Of a stretch of 33,329 nucleotides of DNA, positions 8,795-17,230 are shown in pieces. The position numbers were made by a program, and so were the translations under genes. Below the pieces are notes generated by a model. That model had not been told where the DNA came from. It made no database searches and saw only the letters and a list, made by a program, of their open reading frames with translations. Position 1 is the first letter of the stretch. Every line of letters starts with the position of its first letter. The stretch comes from Desulfobulbaceae bacterium (GTDB lineage: Bacteria; Desulfobacterota; Desulfobulbia; Desulfobulbales; Desulfobulbaceae): contig WFUT01000025.1 in NCBI GenBank assembly GCA_015484845.1, positions 1 to 33,329 of the forward strand. Reading direction: 5' to 3'.

Positions 8795-9121
8795 ATGAAA
8801 ATAGTCGTAGACAAGAATGTTGTCGAATTTCATCCCGAGAGCAAGCAGGAGACCGCCGACATGGAGGTCCTCTGGCGGATCGTGGTGGACTGCGTCAACG
8901 CCTCCAAGAAGATGGAGCCCATCGGCGAATACATCCCCATCAAGTCCAACGTGGCCCGGTTCGTCATCGAGGACGTGCCCGGCGGCCTGACCCATTACAG
9001 CAATGACAAGGTGGAGGAGGAGTGCACGGTCATCTGCACCATCTGTAACAAGTACGCCCACCTCAAGCCCGGTGACGCCGTGCCCAACTGCTGTGGCCGC
9101 GAGATGGAACACGTGGACTGA
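8795..9121 (+). CDS. Uncharacterised protein with C-terminal desulforedoxin-like metal motif
   Basis: 108 aa ending CTICNKYAHLKPGDAVPNCCGREMEHVD, i.e. CxxC-x(n)-CCGxxM, the same pattern as the desulforedoxin domain of Dfx in this operon. Confidence 0.7.
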   Translation: MKIVVDKNVVEFHPESKQETADMEVLWRIVVDCVNASKKMEPIGEYIPIKSNVARFVIEDVPGGLTHYSNDKVEEECTVICTICNKYAHLKPGDAVPNCCGREMEHVD

Positions 9122-9201
9122 CAACCGGCGCTCCGCTTTGCCGAGGTAAAGCGAGCCCAAAGAAAGGCCGACAGGCATCGACAGCCGATGGCCGCACACA
9201 G

Positions 9202-9232
9202 AGGCCCCTGCCCCAGGCAGGGGCCTTTTTTT
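9202..9232 (+). terminator. Rho-independent terminator of the oxygen-defence operon
   Basis: AGGCCCCTGCC-CCA-GGCAGGGGCCTTTTTTT. Confidence 0.9.
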
Positions 9233-9759
9233 GTCCGGCGGAAAATCTGCCCATGTACCACCCTGTGTACCACCTGCCAGGCTGTATCCCCCACCCCGCC
9301 GCAACCTGCGAAATAATTTTTTTTCTTTCCCTCCCGGATATCGCTGTTCCGCTTCCCTCCGTCATCCTGGGCCATGTATCAAAAAAACTGATGCAATCGC
9401 CAGTAAAAATCGACTTTTTTTCCAGGAAAGATTTCTGTAGCGTGTTGATCACCAACCAGCCGTATTGATGCACTTTGGCCAGGTCACACATTCCGGGCCC
9501 GGAAGCGGCATGACGGAAAAATGGGAAGAAATGCCTCCACGCCCCATGAAGGCCAGGAACGAAACAACAGATAACATCTTGATATAAAAGACGTAATGAA
9601 AAAACAATGCGTGCGCATTCTACCCGGGACAGAACAATTTCATAAGTATTATTGAAAACAAAACAGGATGGCAAGGGACAGGATCGGCAAGGGCACCGGT
9701 CAGGAGGTCCCGAGCCGGCCCCTGGTTTCCGATGCAACCCTCAACAGGGAGGTGAACCC

Positions 9760-11844
9760 ATGAAAAAATCGATATACAGCATGTGTGGAATGTGTACGGT
9801 CCGCTGTCACATCCGGGCCGAGGTGGAAGACAACCGGGTCACCTGGATGGAGGGGAACCAGCACATCCTCGGTGGTGCCCTCTGTCCCCGCGGTGCCGCC
9901 GGCATCGCCCTGCGCGATGACACCGAGCGGCCCCAGGGGCCGCTCATCCGCGAGGGAGCGCGCGGCGAGGGCAAGTGGCGCCAGGTCTCCTGGGAGGAGG
10001 CCCTGGACCACGTGGCGGGAAAACTGGGGGCGATCAAGGAAAAGTACGGCCCGCAGTCCATCGTGGTCTCCTCGCGGGGCGGCCCATGGCAGGGGCTGTA
10101 CAAGACCTTTGTGCATGCCATTGGCAGTCCCAACTACACCAACCATGACAGTACCTGCGGCCGCAACACCCACCACGCCAGCCTCTCTGTCAACGGCGTG
10201 GCCCGCAAGGGGCTGCAGTACGATTACAAGAACGCGCGCCACCTGGTCCTGTTCGGCCGCAACCTCTTTGCCGCCCTGCTCCTCACCGAGACCCGGGCGG
10301 TCATGGAGATGCTGCAGAAGGGGGGCCGGCTCACCTATGTCGACGTCCGGGTCACCGAGACCTCCAGCAAGGCGACCCGCTTCTTCCATGTCCGGCCCGG
10401 CACCGACTATGCCCTGGCCCTGGCCATGGTTCACCAGGTGATCAGGGAAAACGCCTACGACGCCGCGTTCGTTGACAAGTACGTCAAGGATTTCAGTGCG
10501 CTGTGCACCTTTGTCGAACCCTACACCCCGGCCTGGGCCGCCAAGGAGTGTGGTGTCGATGAAGACTCGATCATCAACTTTGTCCGCGAGATCAACGAAG
10601 ACCGTCCCAAGGTCATCTTCCATCCCGGCTGGAACCTGTCCCGCTACAACGACTCCTTTTATGCCTCCCGCATGCTCCACATCCTCAATGGCCTGATGGG
10701 CAATGTCGAGATGGAAGGTGGCCTGTTTTTCCCCAAGGGTCCGGGTGACTGCGGCGTCAAGTCGATCCGCACCGTGGACTGCAAGAAGCCCGACATCGAG
10801 CGGGCCGACGGCTGCGGCACCACCTATCCCCAGTTCGAGAAAGGACCGGGCCTGGCCCACCTGCTCTTTCCGGCCATGAAGACCGGCAAGCCCTACCCGG
10901 TCAAGGCCTGGATGGCCGTGCGCCACGATCCCTTCACCTGCATGCCGGACCCGGAACAGCAGAAGGAGTACTTTGACCACTGCGACCTGCTGGTCTCCAT
11001 CGACACCCACTACTCTGAGTTCGGCTGGTATGCGGACGTGATCCTGCCCGAGTCCATGTTCCTGGAGCGGGACAATCACATCATCGTCCAGAAGGGCCTC
11101 AAGCCACGGCTGGCCGTGCGCCGCAAGATCGTGGAGCCCCGGTTCGACACCAAGGCGGCCTGGGACATCTTCCGGCAACTGGCCGTGCGCATGGGAGTGG
11201 AGGAGTACTTCCCCTACGAGACCATCGAGGAGTTCTGGAAGTGGCAGCTCGAACCCACCGGCTTCACCATGAAAGATTTTGAAGACAAGGGCTTCATCGA
11301 GCTCACCGACCGGCCGGTCTTCTATGACCGCGACGAGCTGGAGGGCAGGTTCAAGACCCCGTCCGGCAAGATCGAGATCATCTCCGAGGTCCTGGAAAAG
11401 GCCGGCTTGCCCTCGCTCAAGCCCTACCAGAGCCCGGCCGCCCCGCCTGCCGGCAAGTTTCGCCTGGTCTATGGCCGGGTGGCGGTCCATACCCACAGCC
11501 ACACCCAGAACAACCCGCTGCTCCACCAGATGATGGATGAAAACAACCTCTGGATCAACACGGAGCAGGCCGGGAAGCTCGGCATCAGCGATGGCGACAT
11601 GGTCGAGGTCACGGCGGCCAATGGCTACCAGGGCAGGCTGCGCGCCTTTGTCACCGATTTCATCCACCCGGAGGCCGTGTTCACGGTCCACGGTTTCGGC
11701 CGCCAGGTGCCCCGGCAGACCAGGACCTGCGGACGGGGGGTGAGTGACCAGCGACTGATGGCCGGTCTGCTTGATGTCTGGGACCAGGCCGGGGGCGCGA
11801 TCAGCCTCTGCGAGTCCTTTGTCACCGTCAAACCGGCACAGTAA
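9760..11844 (+). CDS. Molybdopterin oxidoreductase (DMSO reductase superfamily; PhsA/PsrA-like), apparently cytoplasmic
   Basis: ATG at 9760 behind GGGAGGTG. 4Fe-4S motif CGMCTVRCHIRAEVEDNRVTWMEGNQHILGGALCPRG, Mo-bisPGD motifs, Cys in DSTCGRNTHHAS. No Tat signal. Confidence 0.88.
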   Translation: MKKSIYSMCGMCTVRCHIRAEVEDNRVTWMEGNQHILGGALCPRGAAGIALRDDTERPQGPLIREGARGEGKWRQVSWEEALDHVAGKLGAIKEKYGPQSIVVSSRGGPWQGLYKTFVHAIGSPNYTNHDSTCGRNTHHASLSVNGVARKGLQYDYKNARHLVLFGRNLFAALLLTETRAVMEMLQKGGRLTYVDVRVTETSSKATRFFHVRPGTDYALALAMVHQVIRENAYDAAFVDKYVKDFSALCTFVEPYTPAWAAKECGVDEDSIINFVREINEDRPKVIFHPGWNLSRYNDSFYASRMLHILNGLMGNVEMEGGLFFPKGPGDCGVKSIRTVDCKKPDIERADGCGTTYPQFEKGPGLAHLLFPAMKTGKPYPVKAWMAVRHDPFTCMPDPEQQKEYFDHCDLLVSIDTHYSEFGWYADVILPESMFLERDNHIIVQKGLKPRLAVRRKIVEPRFDTKAAWDIFRQLAVRMGVEEYFPYETIEEFWKWQLEPTGFTMKDFEDKGFIELTDRPVFYDRDELEGRFKTPSGKIEIISEVLEKAGLPSLKPYQSPAAPPAGKFRLVYGRVAVHTHSHTQNNPLLHQMMDENNLWINTEQAGKLGISDGDMVEVTAANGYQGRLRAFVTDFIHPEAVFTVHGFGRQVPRQTRTCGRGVSDQRLMAGLLDVWDQAGGAISLCESFVTVKPAQ

Positions 11845-11862
11845 GGCACGCTGCACCACAAC

Positions 11863-11905
11863 CCAGCATGGCTGGACCAGCTTTTCGGGTCACAGCCTCA
11901 ACACA
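11863..11905. repeat. Intergenic repeat with CCAGCATGGCTGG hairpin (copy 2)
   Basis: CCAGCATGGCTGG followed by TTTTCGGGTCAC; related to 5289-5330. Confidence 0.4.
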
Positions 11906-11910
11906 CCATA

Positions 11911-11948
11911 AAAATGCCACCGTCCCTGGCGCTGCGGACAGGCATTTT
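11911..11948 (+). other. Stem-loop between Mo oxidoreductase and ferredoxin genes
   Basis: AAAATGCC...GGCATTTT with inner GTCC/GGAC pairing; no T-tract terminator. Confidence 0.5.
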
Positions 11949-11974
11949 CGGATAAAACTACAGGGAGATCCGAA

Positions 11975-12490
11975 ATGAGCAAATATTACGTATCGCACGA
12001 TGTCAGCCGCTGTATCGGCTGCCGGGCCTGTGAGGCACACTGCAAGGTGAAGAACGAGACTCCCGCGGGTTCCAACTACTGCAAGATCATGACCGTGGGC
12101 CCCCGGATGAGCAGGGGTATTCCCCGCTTCGACTTTGTCTACCTGGCCTGTTTCCACTGTGAAAAACCCTGGTGCGTGGACGCCTGCCCCACCGGCGCCA
12201 TGCAGCGCCGCGACAAGGACGGCATCGTCTTTGTCAACGACGATCTCTGCGTGGGCTGCAAGGCCTGCATCACCGCCTGTCCCTGGGGCGTACCCCAGTG
12301 GAACAGCACCACCGGCAAGGTGGGCAAGTGCAACCTCTGCATGGACCGCATCGACCAGGGCCTTGCCCCGGCCTGTGTCTCCAAGTGCGTCACCGACGCC
12401 CTGACCTTCACCACCGCGGGCGAGGCGTCCGAGGCGCGGCGGCAGCAGTTTGCCGAACAGCTTCTCAGCAAGCAGGAACAGCAGGGATAG
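11975..12490 (+). CDS. 4Fe-4S ferredoxin-type electron-transfer subunit (PhsB/NrfC/DmsB-like)
   Basis: Multiple cysteine clusters CIGCRACEAHC, CFHCEKPWCVDACP, CVGCKACITACPWG, CNLCMDRI...CVSKC. Confidence 0.92.
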   Translation: MSKYYVSHDVSRCIGCRACEAHCKVKNETPAGSNYCKIMTVGPRMSRGIPRFDFVYLACFHCEKPWCVDACPTGAMQRRDKDGIVFVNDDLCVGCKACITACPWGVPQWNSTTGKVGKCNLCMDRIDQGLAPACVSKCVTDALTFTTAGEASEARRQQFAEQLLSKQEQQG

Positions 12491-12493
12491 ACC

Positions 12494-12871
12494 ATGACAG
12501 CAGCACCCTCTTTTCCCCCGCAGTACCTGGCCATCCTGATCCTGATCCTGTTCGGCATCGGGTTCGGCGCTGTTACCCTGTACGTCGGCCGCTTCTTCCG
12601 CATGAGCCGGCCCTACCACGAGAAACTGGTGGCCTACGAGTCGGGCAACGAGCCCACGGCCGAGCCGAGGATGCGCTTCTCCGTCAAGTTCTACCTGATT
12701 GCCATCCTCTTCGTGGTCTTTGACGTGGAGGCGATCTACCTCTATCCATGGGCCGTGACCTATGACCGGCAGGGACTCTTTGCCCTGGTGGAGATGTTCA
12801 TCTTCATCTTCCTGCTGCTCGCGGGCTACGTCTATGCCTGGAAAAAGGAGACCTTCCAATGGGAGAAATAG
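12494..12871 (+). CDS. nuoA: NADH-quinone oxidoreductase subunit A
   Basis: [40 protein letters not shown]. Confidence 0.97.
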   Translation: MTAAPSFPPQYLAILILILFGIGFGAVTLYVGRFFRMSRPYHEKLVAYESGNEPTAEPRMRFSVKFYLIAILFVVFDVEAIYLYPWAVTYDRQGLFALVEMFIFIFLLLAGYVYAWKKETFQWEK

Positions 12872-13380
12872 CCGGAACCCCGACGGTTGAACTGGAGAAC
12901 GGCATCCGGATGATCCCGGGCGCCAACGCCCTCCTCGGCCCGCTCAACAAGCTGGTCAACTGGGGCCGCGCCGGCTCCATCTGGCCGGTGACCTTCGGCC
13001 TGGCCTGCTGTGCCATCGAGATGATGGATGCCGGCGCCTCCACCAACGACCTGGACCGGTTCGGGGTCATCTTCCGGGCCAGTCCCCGCCAGGCCGACTG
13101 CATGGTGGTGGCCGGCACCCTGACCAAGAAGATGGCGCCGGTCCTGCGCCGGGTCTACGACCAGATGCCGGAGCCGCGCTACGTGCTGGCCATGGGAAGC
13201 TGCGCCTGCAGTGGCGGCGTGTTCGACACCTACTCCGTAACCCAGGGAGTGGACCAGGTCGTACCGGTCGATGTCTACGTGCCCGGCTGTCCGCCGCGGC
13301 CCGAGGCCCTGCTGCAGGGCTTTATCAAGCTGCAGGAAAAGATCATGAAGGAGGAGTTTCGATGGAGCCGATGGCGATAG
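12859..13380 (+). CDS. nuoB: NADH-quinone oxidoreductase subunit B
   Basis: [15 protein letters not shown]...[21 protein letters not shown]...GSCACSGG...[12 protein letters not shown]. Confidence 0.98.
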   Translation: MGEIAGTPTVELENGIRMIPGANALLGPLNKLVNWGRAGSIWPVTFGLACCAIEMMDAGASTNDLDRFGVIFRASPRQADCMVVAGTLTKKMAPVLRRVYDQMPEPRYVLAMGSCACSGGVFDTYSVTQGVDQVVPVDVYVPGCPPRPEALLQGFIKLQEKIMKEEFRWSRWR

Positions 13381-13919
13381 GCAAACGACTGGCGGAAGAG
13401 TTTCCCGGCGAGATCCTCGACACCTGTGTCCACGCGGCCCAGGTCAGCGTCATCGTCCGGCGGCAGCGGATCGTGGAGATGCTGGCCTGGCTGAAGCGGA
13501 CCGACAAGATCCGGCTCAACCACCTGATGTGCCTCTGCGGGGTCGACAACCGCGACCGGATGCAGCCGCCCCTGCAGCGTTTCGAGGTTGCCTACTCCCT
13601 CTACTCCATCACCCATGGCCACGAGTTTCGGCTCCGGGCCCAGGTTCCGGAAGAGGACCCGCGCATCGACTCGGCCACCCCGGTCTGGAAAGGCGCAGCC
13701 TGGCCGGAGCGGGAATGCTACGACCTGGTGGGCATCAGCTTCGCCAACCACCCCGACCTGCGCCGGATCCTCCTGCCCGACGACTGGCAGGGCCACCCCC
13801 TGCGCAAGGAGTACCCGCTCAAGGGGCACGACGAGTGGAGCGGCTTCACCGACCTGCTGCACAAGGTCGAGGAGCTGCGTCCCTTTGATTTCAACCCAAA
13901 TCCTGCACTTCGAAAATGA
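13362..13919 (+). CDS. nuoC: NADH-quinone oxidoreductase subunit C; last codons and stop come from the repeat element
   Basis: [36 protein letters not shown] motif. C-terminus ...[13 protein letters not shown] runs into the element at ~13898. Confidence 0.95.
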   Translation: MEPMAIGKRLAEEFPGEILDTCVHAAQVSVIVRRQRIVEMLAWLKRTDKIRLNHLMCLCGVDNRDRMQPPLQRFEVAYSLYSITHGHEFRLRAQVPEEDPRIDSATPVWKGAAWPERECYDLVGISFANHPDLRRILLPDDWQGHPLRKEYPLKGHDEWSGFTDLLHKVEELRPFDFNPNPALRK

Positions 13920-14140
13920 AGAAAAAATTTTCTTTTGCCGTATCAGCGGATTATACGAACGTGATCGTTTTTTTCGACTCACTGATCGGGTGAAGGATTT
14001 TTTTTCTTCATTTTCTCGGCCGCAGGCATTGGCAATTTTACCGAATCTGCTTCGTTATCAAGGGCTTGAAGTATTCGTATACGACTGCGCCCTTGATGCC
14101 TCGCATCTCCGGCAAAATTGCCAATTGCAGGATTTGGATA
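13898..14140 (+). repeat. Dispersed structured element (MITE-like or RNA-like), copy 1, with predicted four-helix junction
   Basis: Ends AAATCCTGCA / TGCAGGATTT; internal inverted repeats 13912-13927/14000-14015, 14019-14021/14025-14027 and 14028-14043/14110-14125; ~95% identical to 33182-33329; flanked by CAACCC direct repeats. Confidence 0.85.
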
Positions 14141-14192
14141 CAACCCGGGTGGCAACAGGACCCCGGGTCATGAACAGGAGAGGTGATCGATC

Positions 14193-15419
14193 ATGACCAA
14201 GCCCCTGCACACCACGCTGGACGTACCGGTGGCCGCCGGAGACGAGGAGGGCTACAGCCTGCGCATGGGTCCGCAGCATCCGGCCACCCACGGTGTCCTG
14301 CGGGTGGACCTGGAACTGGACGGCGAGACCATCCTCGAGTGCACGCCGCACGTGGGCTACCTGCACCGCGGCTTTGACAAGCTGGCCGAACATCGCACCT
14401 ATGCCCAGGGGCTGATCCTCACCGACCGGCTCGACTATGTCGGCGCCATGGCCAACAACGTGGGCTACTGCGTGGCCGTGGAACGGCTGCTCGGCATCGA
14501 GGTGCCCCTGCGGGCGCGCTATATCCGGACCATGGTCAGCGAGATGTCGCGCATCTGCAGCCATCTGCTCTGGCTGGCCACCCATGCCCTGGATATCGGC
14601 GCCATGACCGTCTTTCTCTACTGCTTCCGCGAGCGCGAGGTCCTGCTCGAGCTGTTCGAGGAGCTGTGCGGCGCCCGCCTCACCTTCTCCTATCCCCGCA
14701 TCGGCGGGGTGCGCCAGGACGTGACCCACTCCTTTATCAGGCGGCTGCAGGAATTCGCCCGCACCTTTCCCGACTGGATCGAGGACTACGAGACCCTCAT
14801 CGACACCAACCGGATCTGGCTCAAGCGAACCCGCGGCGTTGGTGTCATCTCCGGTGAAGAGGCGCTCGATCTCGGTATCACCGGGCCTTCGTTGCGCGGC
14901 TCCGGCATCCGCTACGATGTCCGCAAGGCCAGGCCCTATGATGCCTACGCCCTGGTGGACTTCGAGGTGCCGGTGGGCAGGGAGGGAGATATCTACGCCC
15001 GCTACCGCTGCCGCATGGAAGAGCTGCGCCAGTCGGCCCGGATCATCCTCCAGTGCATCGACCAGCTTCCGCCTGGTCCCATTGTCGGCGACGATGCCCC
15101 CGACCTGGTGATGCCGCTGCACGGCCATCCGGGGAAGGAGGCCGATGCCAGCCGCTGGGGCACCGGCCTGGTCCGGCTGCTCAGGGACCGGGCCCTGTTT
15201 CCCAGGGGCGAGGTCTATGTCTCGGTGGAGGCGCCCAAGGGCGAGCTGGGCTTCTACTTTGTCAGCGACGGCTCCGGCCGGCCCTACCGGATGCATATCC
15301 GCTCGCCCTCCTTCATCCATATCGGGGCCCTGCCCACCATGGCAAAGGGGGCCATGATCGCCGACCTGATCGCCATCATCGGCACCCTGGATGTGGTCCT
15401 GGGAGAATGCGACAGGTGA
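14193..15419 (+). CDS. nuoD: NADH-quinone oxidoreductase subunit D
   Basis: MGPQHPATHGVLRVDLELDGE...HVGYLHRGFDKLAEHRTY...FIHIGALPTMAKGAMIADLIAIIGTLDVVLGECDR. Confidence 0.98.
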   Translation: MTKPLHTTLDVPVAAGDEEGYSLRMGPQHPATHGVLRVDLELDGETILECTPHVGYLHRGFDKLAEHRTYAQGLILTDRLDYVGAMANNVGYCVAVERLLGIEVPLRARYIRTMVSEMSRICSHLLWLATHALDIGAMTVFLYCFREREVLLELFEELCGARLTFSYPRIGGVRQDVTHSFIRRLQEFARTFPDWIEDYETLIDTNRIWLKRTRGVGVISGEEALDLGITGPSLRGSGIRYDVRKARPYDAYALVDFEVPVGREGDIYARYRCRMEELRQSARIILQCIDQLPPGPIVGDDAPDLVMPLHGHPGKEADASRWGTGLVRLLRDRALFPRGEVYVSVEAPKGELGFYFVSDGSGRPYRMHIRSPSFIHIGALPTMAKGAMIADLIAIIGTLDVVLGECDR

Positions 15420-15458
15420 CAGATACCCCAACAACACGAATACCAGGGTAAAAAAACC

Positions 15459-16427
15459 ATGCATGTTCTCGTGCTGCTGCTCCAGATCCTTGTTCTCTTT
15501 GCCGTTGTCATGCTGCACGTCGCCTATGCGACCTATTTCGAGCGCAAGATCATCGGCCACATGCAGGTCCGGATGGGCCCCATGCGGGTTGGCTGGCATG
15601 GTCTGCTGCAGCCCATCGCCGACGGCATCAAGTCCTTTTTCAAGGAAGACATCATCCCGGAACAGGCCGACCGGCCCATCTTCCTGGCCGCGCCCATCAT
15701 CTGCCTGGTGGCCATGCTGACCTCCCTGGCCGTGCTGCCCTTTGCGCCGGGCTGGGTGCTTGCCGACATCAACATCGGCCTGATCTTCATCCTGGCCATG
15801 AGCTCGCTTTCCAGCTATGGCGTCATCCTGGCCGGCTGGGCCTCGAACTCCAAGTACACCTTCCTGGGCGGACTCCGCTCCATGGCCCAGGTCATCAGCT
15901 ACGAGATCGCCATGGGGTTGAGCCTGGTCGGGGTGATGATGCTCTCCGGGACCCTGAACCTGTCCAAAATCGTCGAGGCGCAGGGAACCTCGTTTGGCGG
16001 CATGTACATCTTCCCGCAGATCATCGCCTTCTTCGTCTTCTGCGTGGCCATGCTGGCCGAGACCAACCGGGTGCCCTTTGACCTGCCCGAGGCCGAGACC
16101 GAGCTGGTCTCCGGCTATGCCACCGAGTATTCCGGCATGCGCTACGCCATGTTCTTCATGGCCGAGTATATCGGCATGATCGTCATGTCCGCCATTGGCA
16201 CAATCTGCTTCCTGGGCGGCTGGAACGGTCCGTTCACCGTGCCCGGTGTGCCCTTTTTCTGGTTCGTACTCAAGATCTATCTCTTTCTCTTTGTCTTCAT
16301 CTGGATCCGGGCCACCCTGCCCCGCTACCGCTACGACCAGTTGATGGAGCTGGGCTGGAAACTGCTCATCCCCCTGGCCCTGGCCAATATCGCCCTGACC
16401 GGCATCGTCAAGGCCATCATCGGCTGA
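15459..16427 (+). CDS. nuoH: NADH-quinone oxidoreductase subunit H
   Basis: YFERKIIGHMQVRMGPMRVGWHGLLQPIADGIKSFFKEDIIP...ETNRVPFDLPEAETELVSGYATEYSGM. Confidence 0.98.
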   Translation: MHVLVLLLQILVLFAVVMLHVAYATYFERKIIGHMQVRMGPMRVGWHGLLQPIADGIKSFFKEDIIPEQADRPIFLAAPIICLVAMLTSLAVLPFAPGWVLADINIGLIFILAMSSLSSYGVILAGWASNSKYTFLGGLRSMAQVISYEIAMGLSLVGVMMLSGTLNLSKIVEAQGTSFGGMYIFPQIIAFFVFCVAMLAETNRVPFDLPEAETELVSGYATEYSGMRYAMFFMAEYIGMIVMSAIGTICFLGGWNGPFTVPGVPFFWFVLKIYLFLFVFIWIRATLPRYRYDQLMELGWKLLIPLALANIALTGIVKAIIG

Positions 16428-16443
16428 ACCGCGAGGAATCGCC

Positions 16444-17055
16444 ATGTTCGTCAAGTACAAACCGAAACGCAACCTGCTGCAAACCATCCTCCACACGGAG
16501 ATCCTCCAGGGCATGGCCCTGACCATGCGGAGGCTCTTTTCCAGGCCCATCACCCGGCAGTATCCGGACGAGGAGATCCCGGTGGCGCTCGGCTTCCGTG
16601 GCCAGCACGCCCTGGTCCGCGACCCGGAGACCGGCGGCTCCACCTGTGTCGCCTGCATGCGTTGCGCCACGGTCTGTCCTTCGCGCTGCATCCGCATCCG
16701 TTTCCACGATGAGGAATCGCGGCGGGTGGTGGACAGCTACGACATCGAGGCCCTGCGCTGTGTCTACTGCGGCTACTGCGAAGAGGTCTGCCCGGTCAAT
16801 GCCCTGGTCCTCACCGAGATCTTCGAATACGCGGCCTACAGCAGGGACCCCTTTCACTTTACCCGCGAAGACCTGCTGGCCAACTGGGACCGGTTCGTGG
16901 AGGAGCGGCATATCGACAGGGAGACCTATGTCAACCCCTTCTGGCGCCCCAGGGGGATGCCGGAGGGACGACTGCCGGCGGCAAAACGGCTGCCCGTACC
17001 ATCCGACTGGACCCTGGAGGGCCAGGTGGTGGGTGCAGGCTACGACCAACAATGA
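16444..17055 (+). CDS. nuoI: NADH-quinone oxidoreductase subunit I
   Basis: Two 4Fe-4S motifs CVACMRCATVCP and CVYCGYCEEVCPVNALVLT. Confidence 0.96.
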   Translation: MFVKYKPKRNLLQTILHTEILQGMALTMRRLFSRPITRQYPDEEIPVALGFRGQHALVRDPETGGSTCVACMRCATVCPSRCIRIRFHDEESRRVVDSYDIEALRCVYCGYCEEVCPVNALVLTEIFEYAAYSRDPFHFTREDLLANWDRFVEERHIDRETYVNPFWRPRGMPEGRLPAAKRLPVPSDWTLEGQVVGAGYDQQ

Positions 17056-17230
17056 AAACAGGCCACTTCTGCTGGCTGCCACCGCAGGGTGGTGTCACGG
17101 GGTTGATGCGGTGCCCGGAGTTTGAGGTCAAACCAGGTACGTTGGCTGCTCTTGTTGCACCGCTCCCGCGGTGCAACAGGTCACCAGGCGCTCTGCGCCA
17201 TTTTCGAAGAATGGACGAGGAAATACAAAA
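17056..17230 (+). other. Hairpin-rich nuoI-nuoJ intergenic region
   Basis: Hairpins include TTGCACCGC-TCCC-GCGGTGCAA (17155-17176), GGCGC-TCT-GCGCC (17187-17199), and CCATT...AATGG (17198-17214, overlapping the previous one). Confidence 0.5.

Noticed and set aside
9652-9760. Possible Moco riboswitch upstream of the molybdopterin oxidoreductase
   Set aside because: Leader is short and I could not recognise the conserved Moco RNA core; a covariance-model search would be needed.
13275-13982. Minus ORFs in both element copies starting MSRKKRSRSYNPLIRQ (13982 and 33267)
   Set aside because: The shared peptide only reflects the DNA repeat; frames diverge after the homopolymer runs and no SD was recognised.
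13588-14196. Open frame running through the whole structured element (...[53 protein letters not shown]...)
   Set aside because: Copy 2 has a +1 change in the A-run that breaks this frame (TGA soon after), so conserved coding is not supported.
14058-16697. 879-aa minus-strand ORF antisense to nuoD/nuoH (similarly 9700-11859, 18298-20295, 19997-22726)
   Set aside because: High-GC antisense shadow ORFs with low-complexity His/Gly/Asp/Gln composition, lying opposite confidently identified genes.
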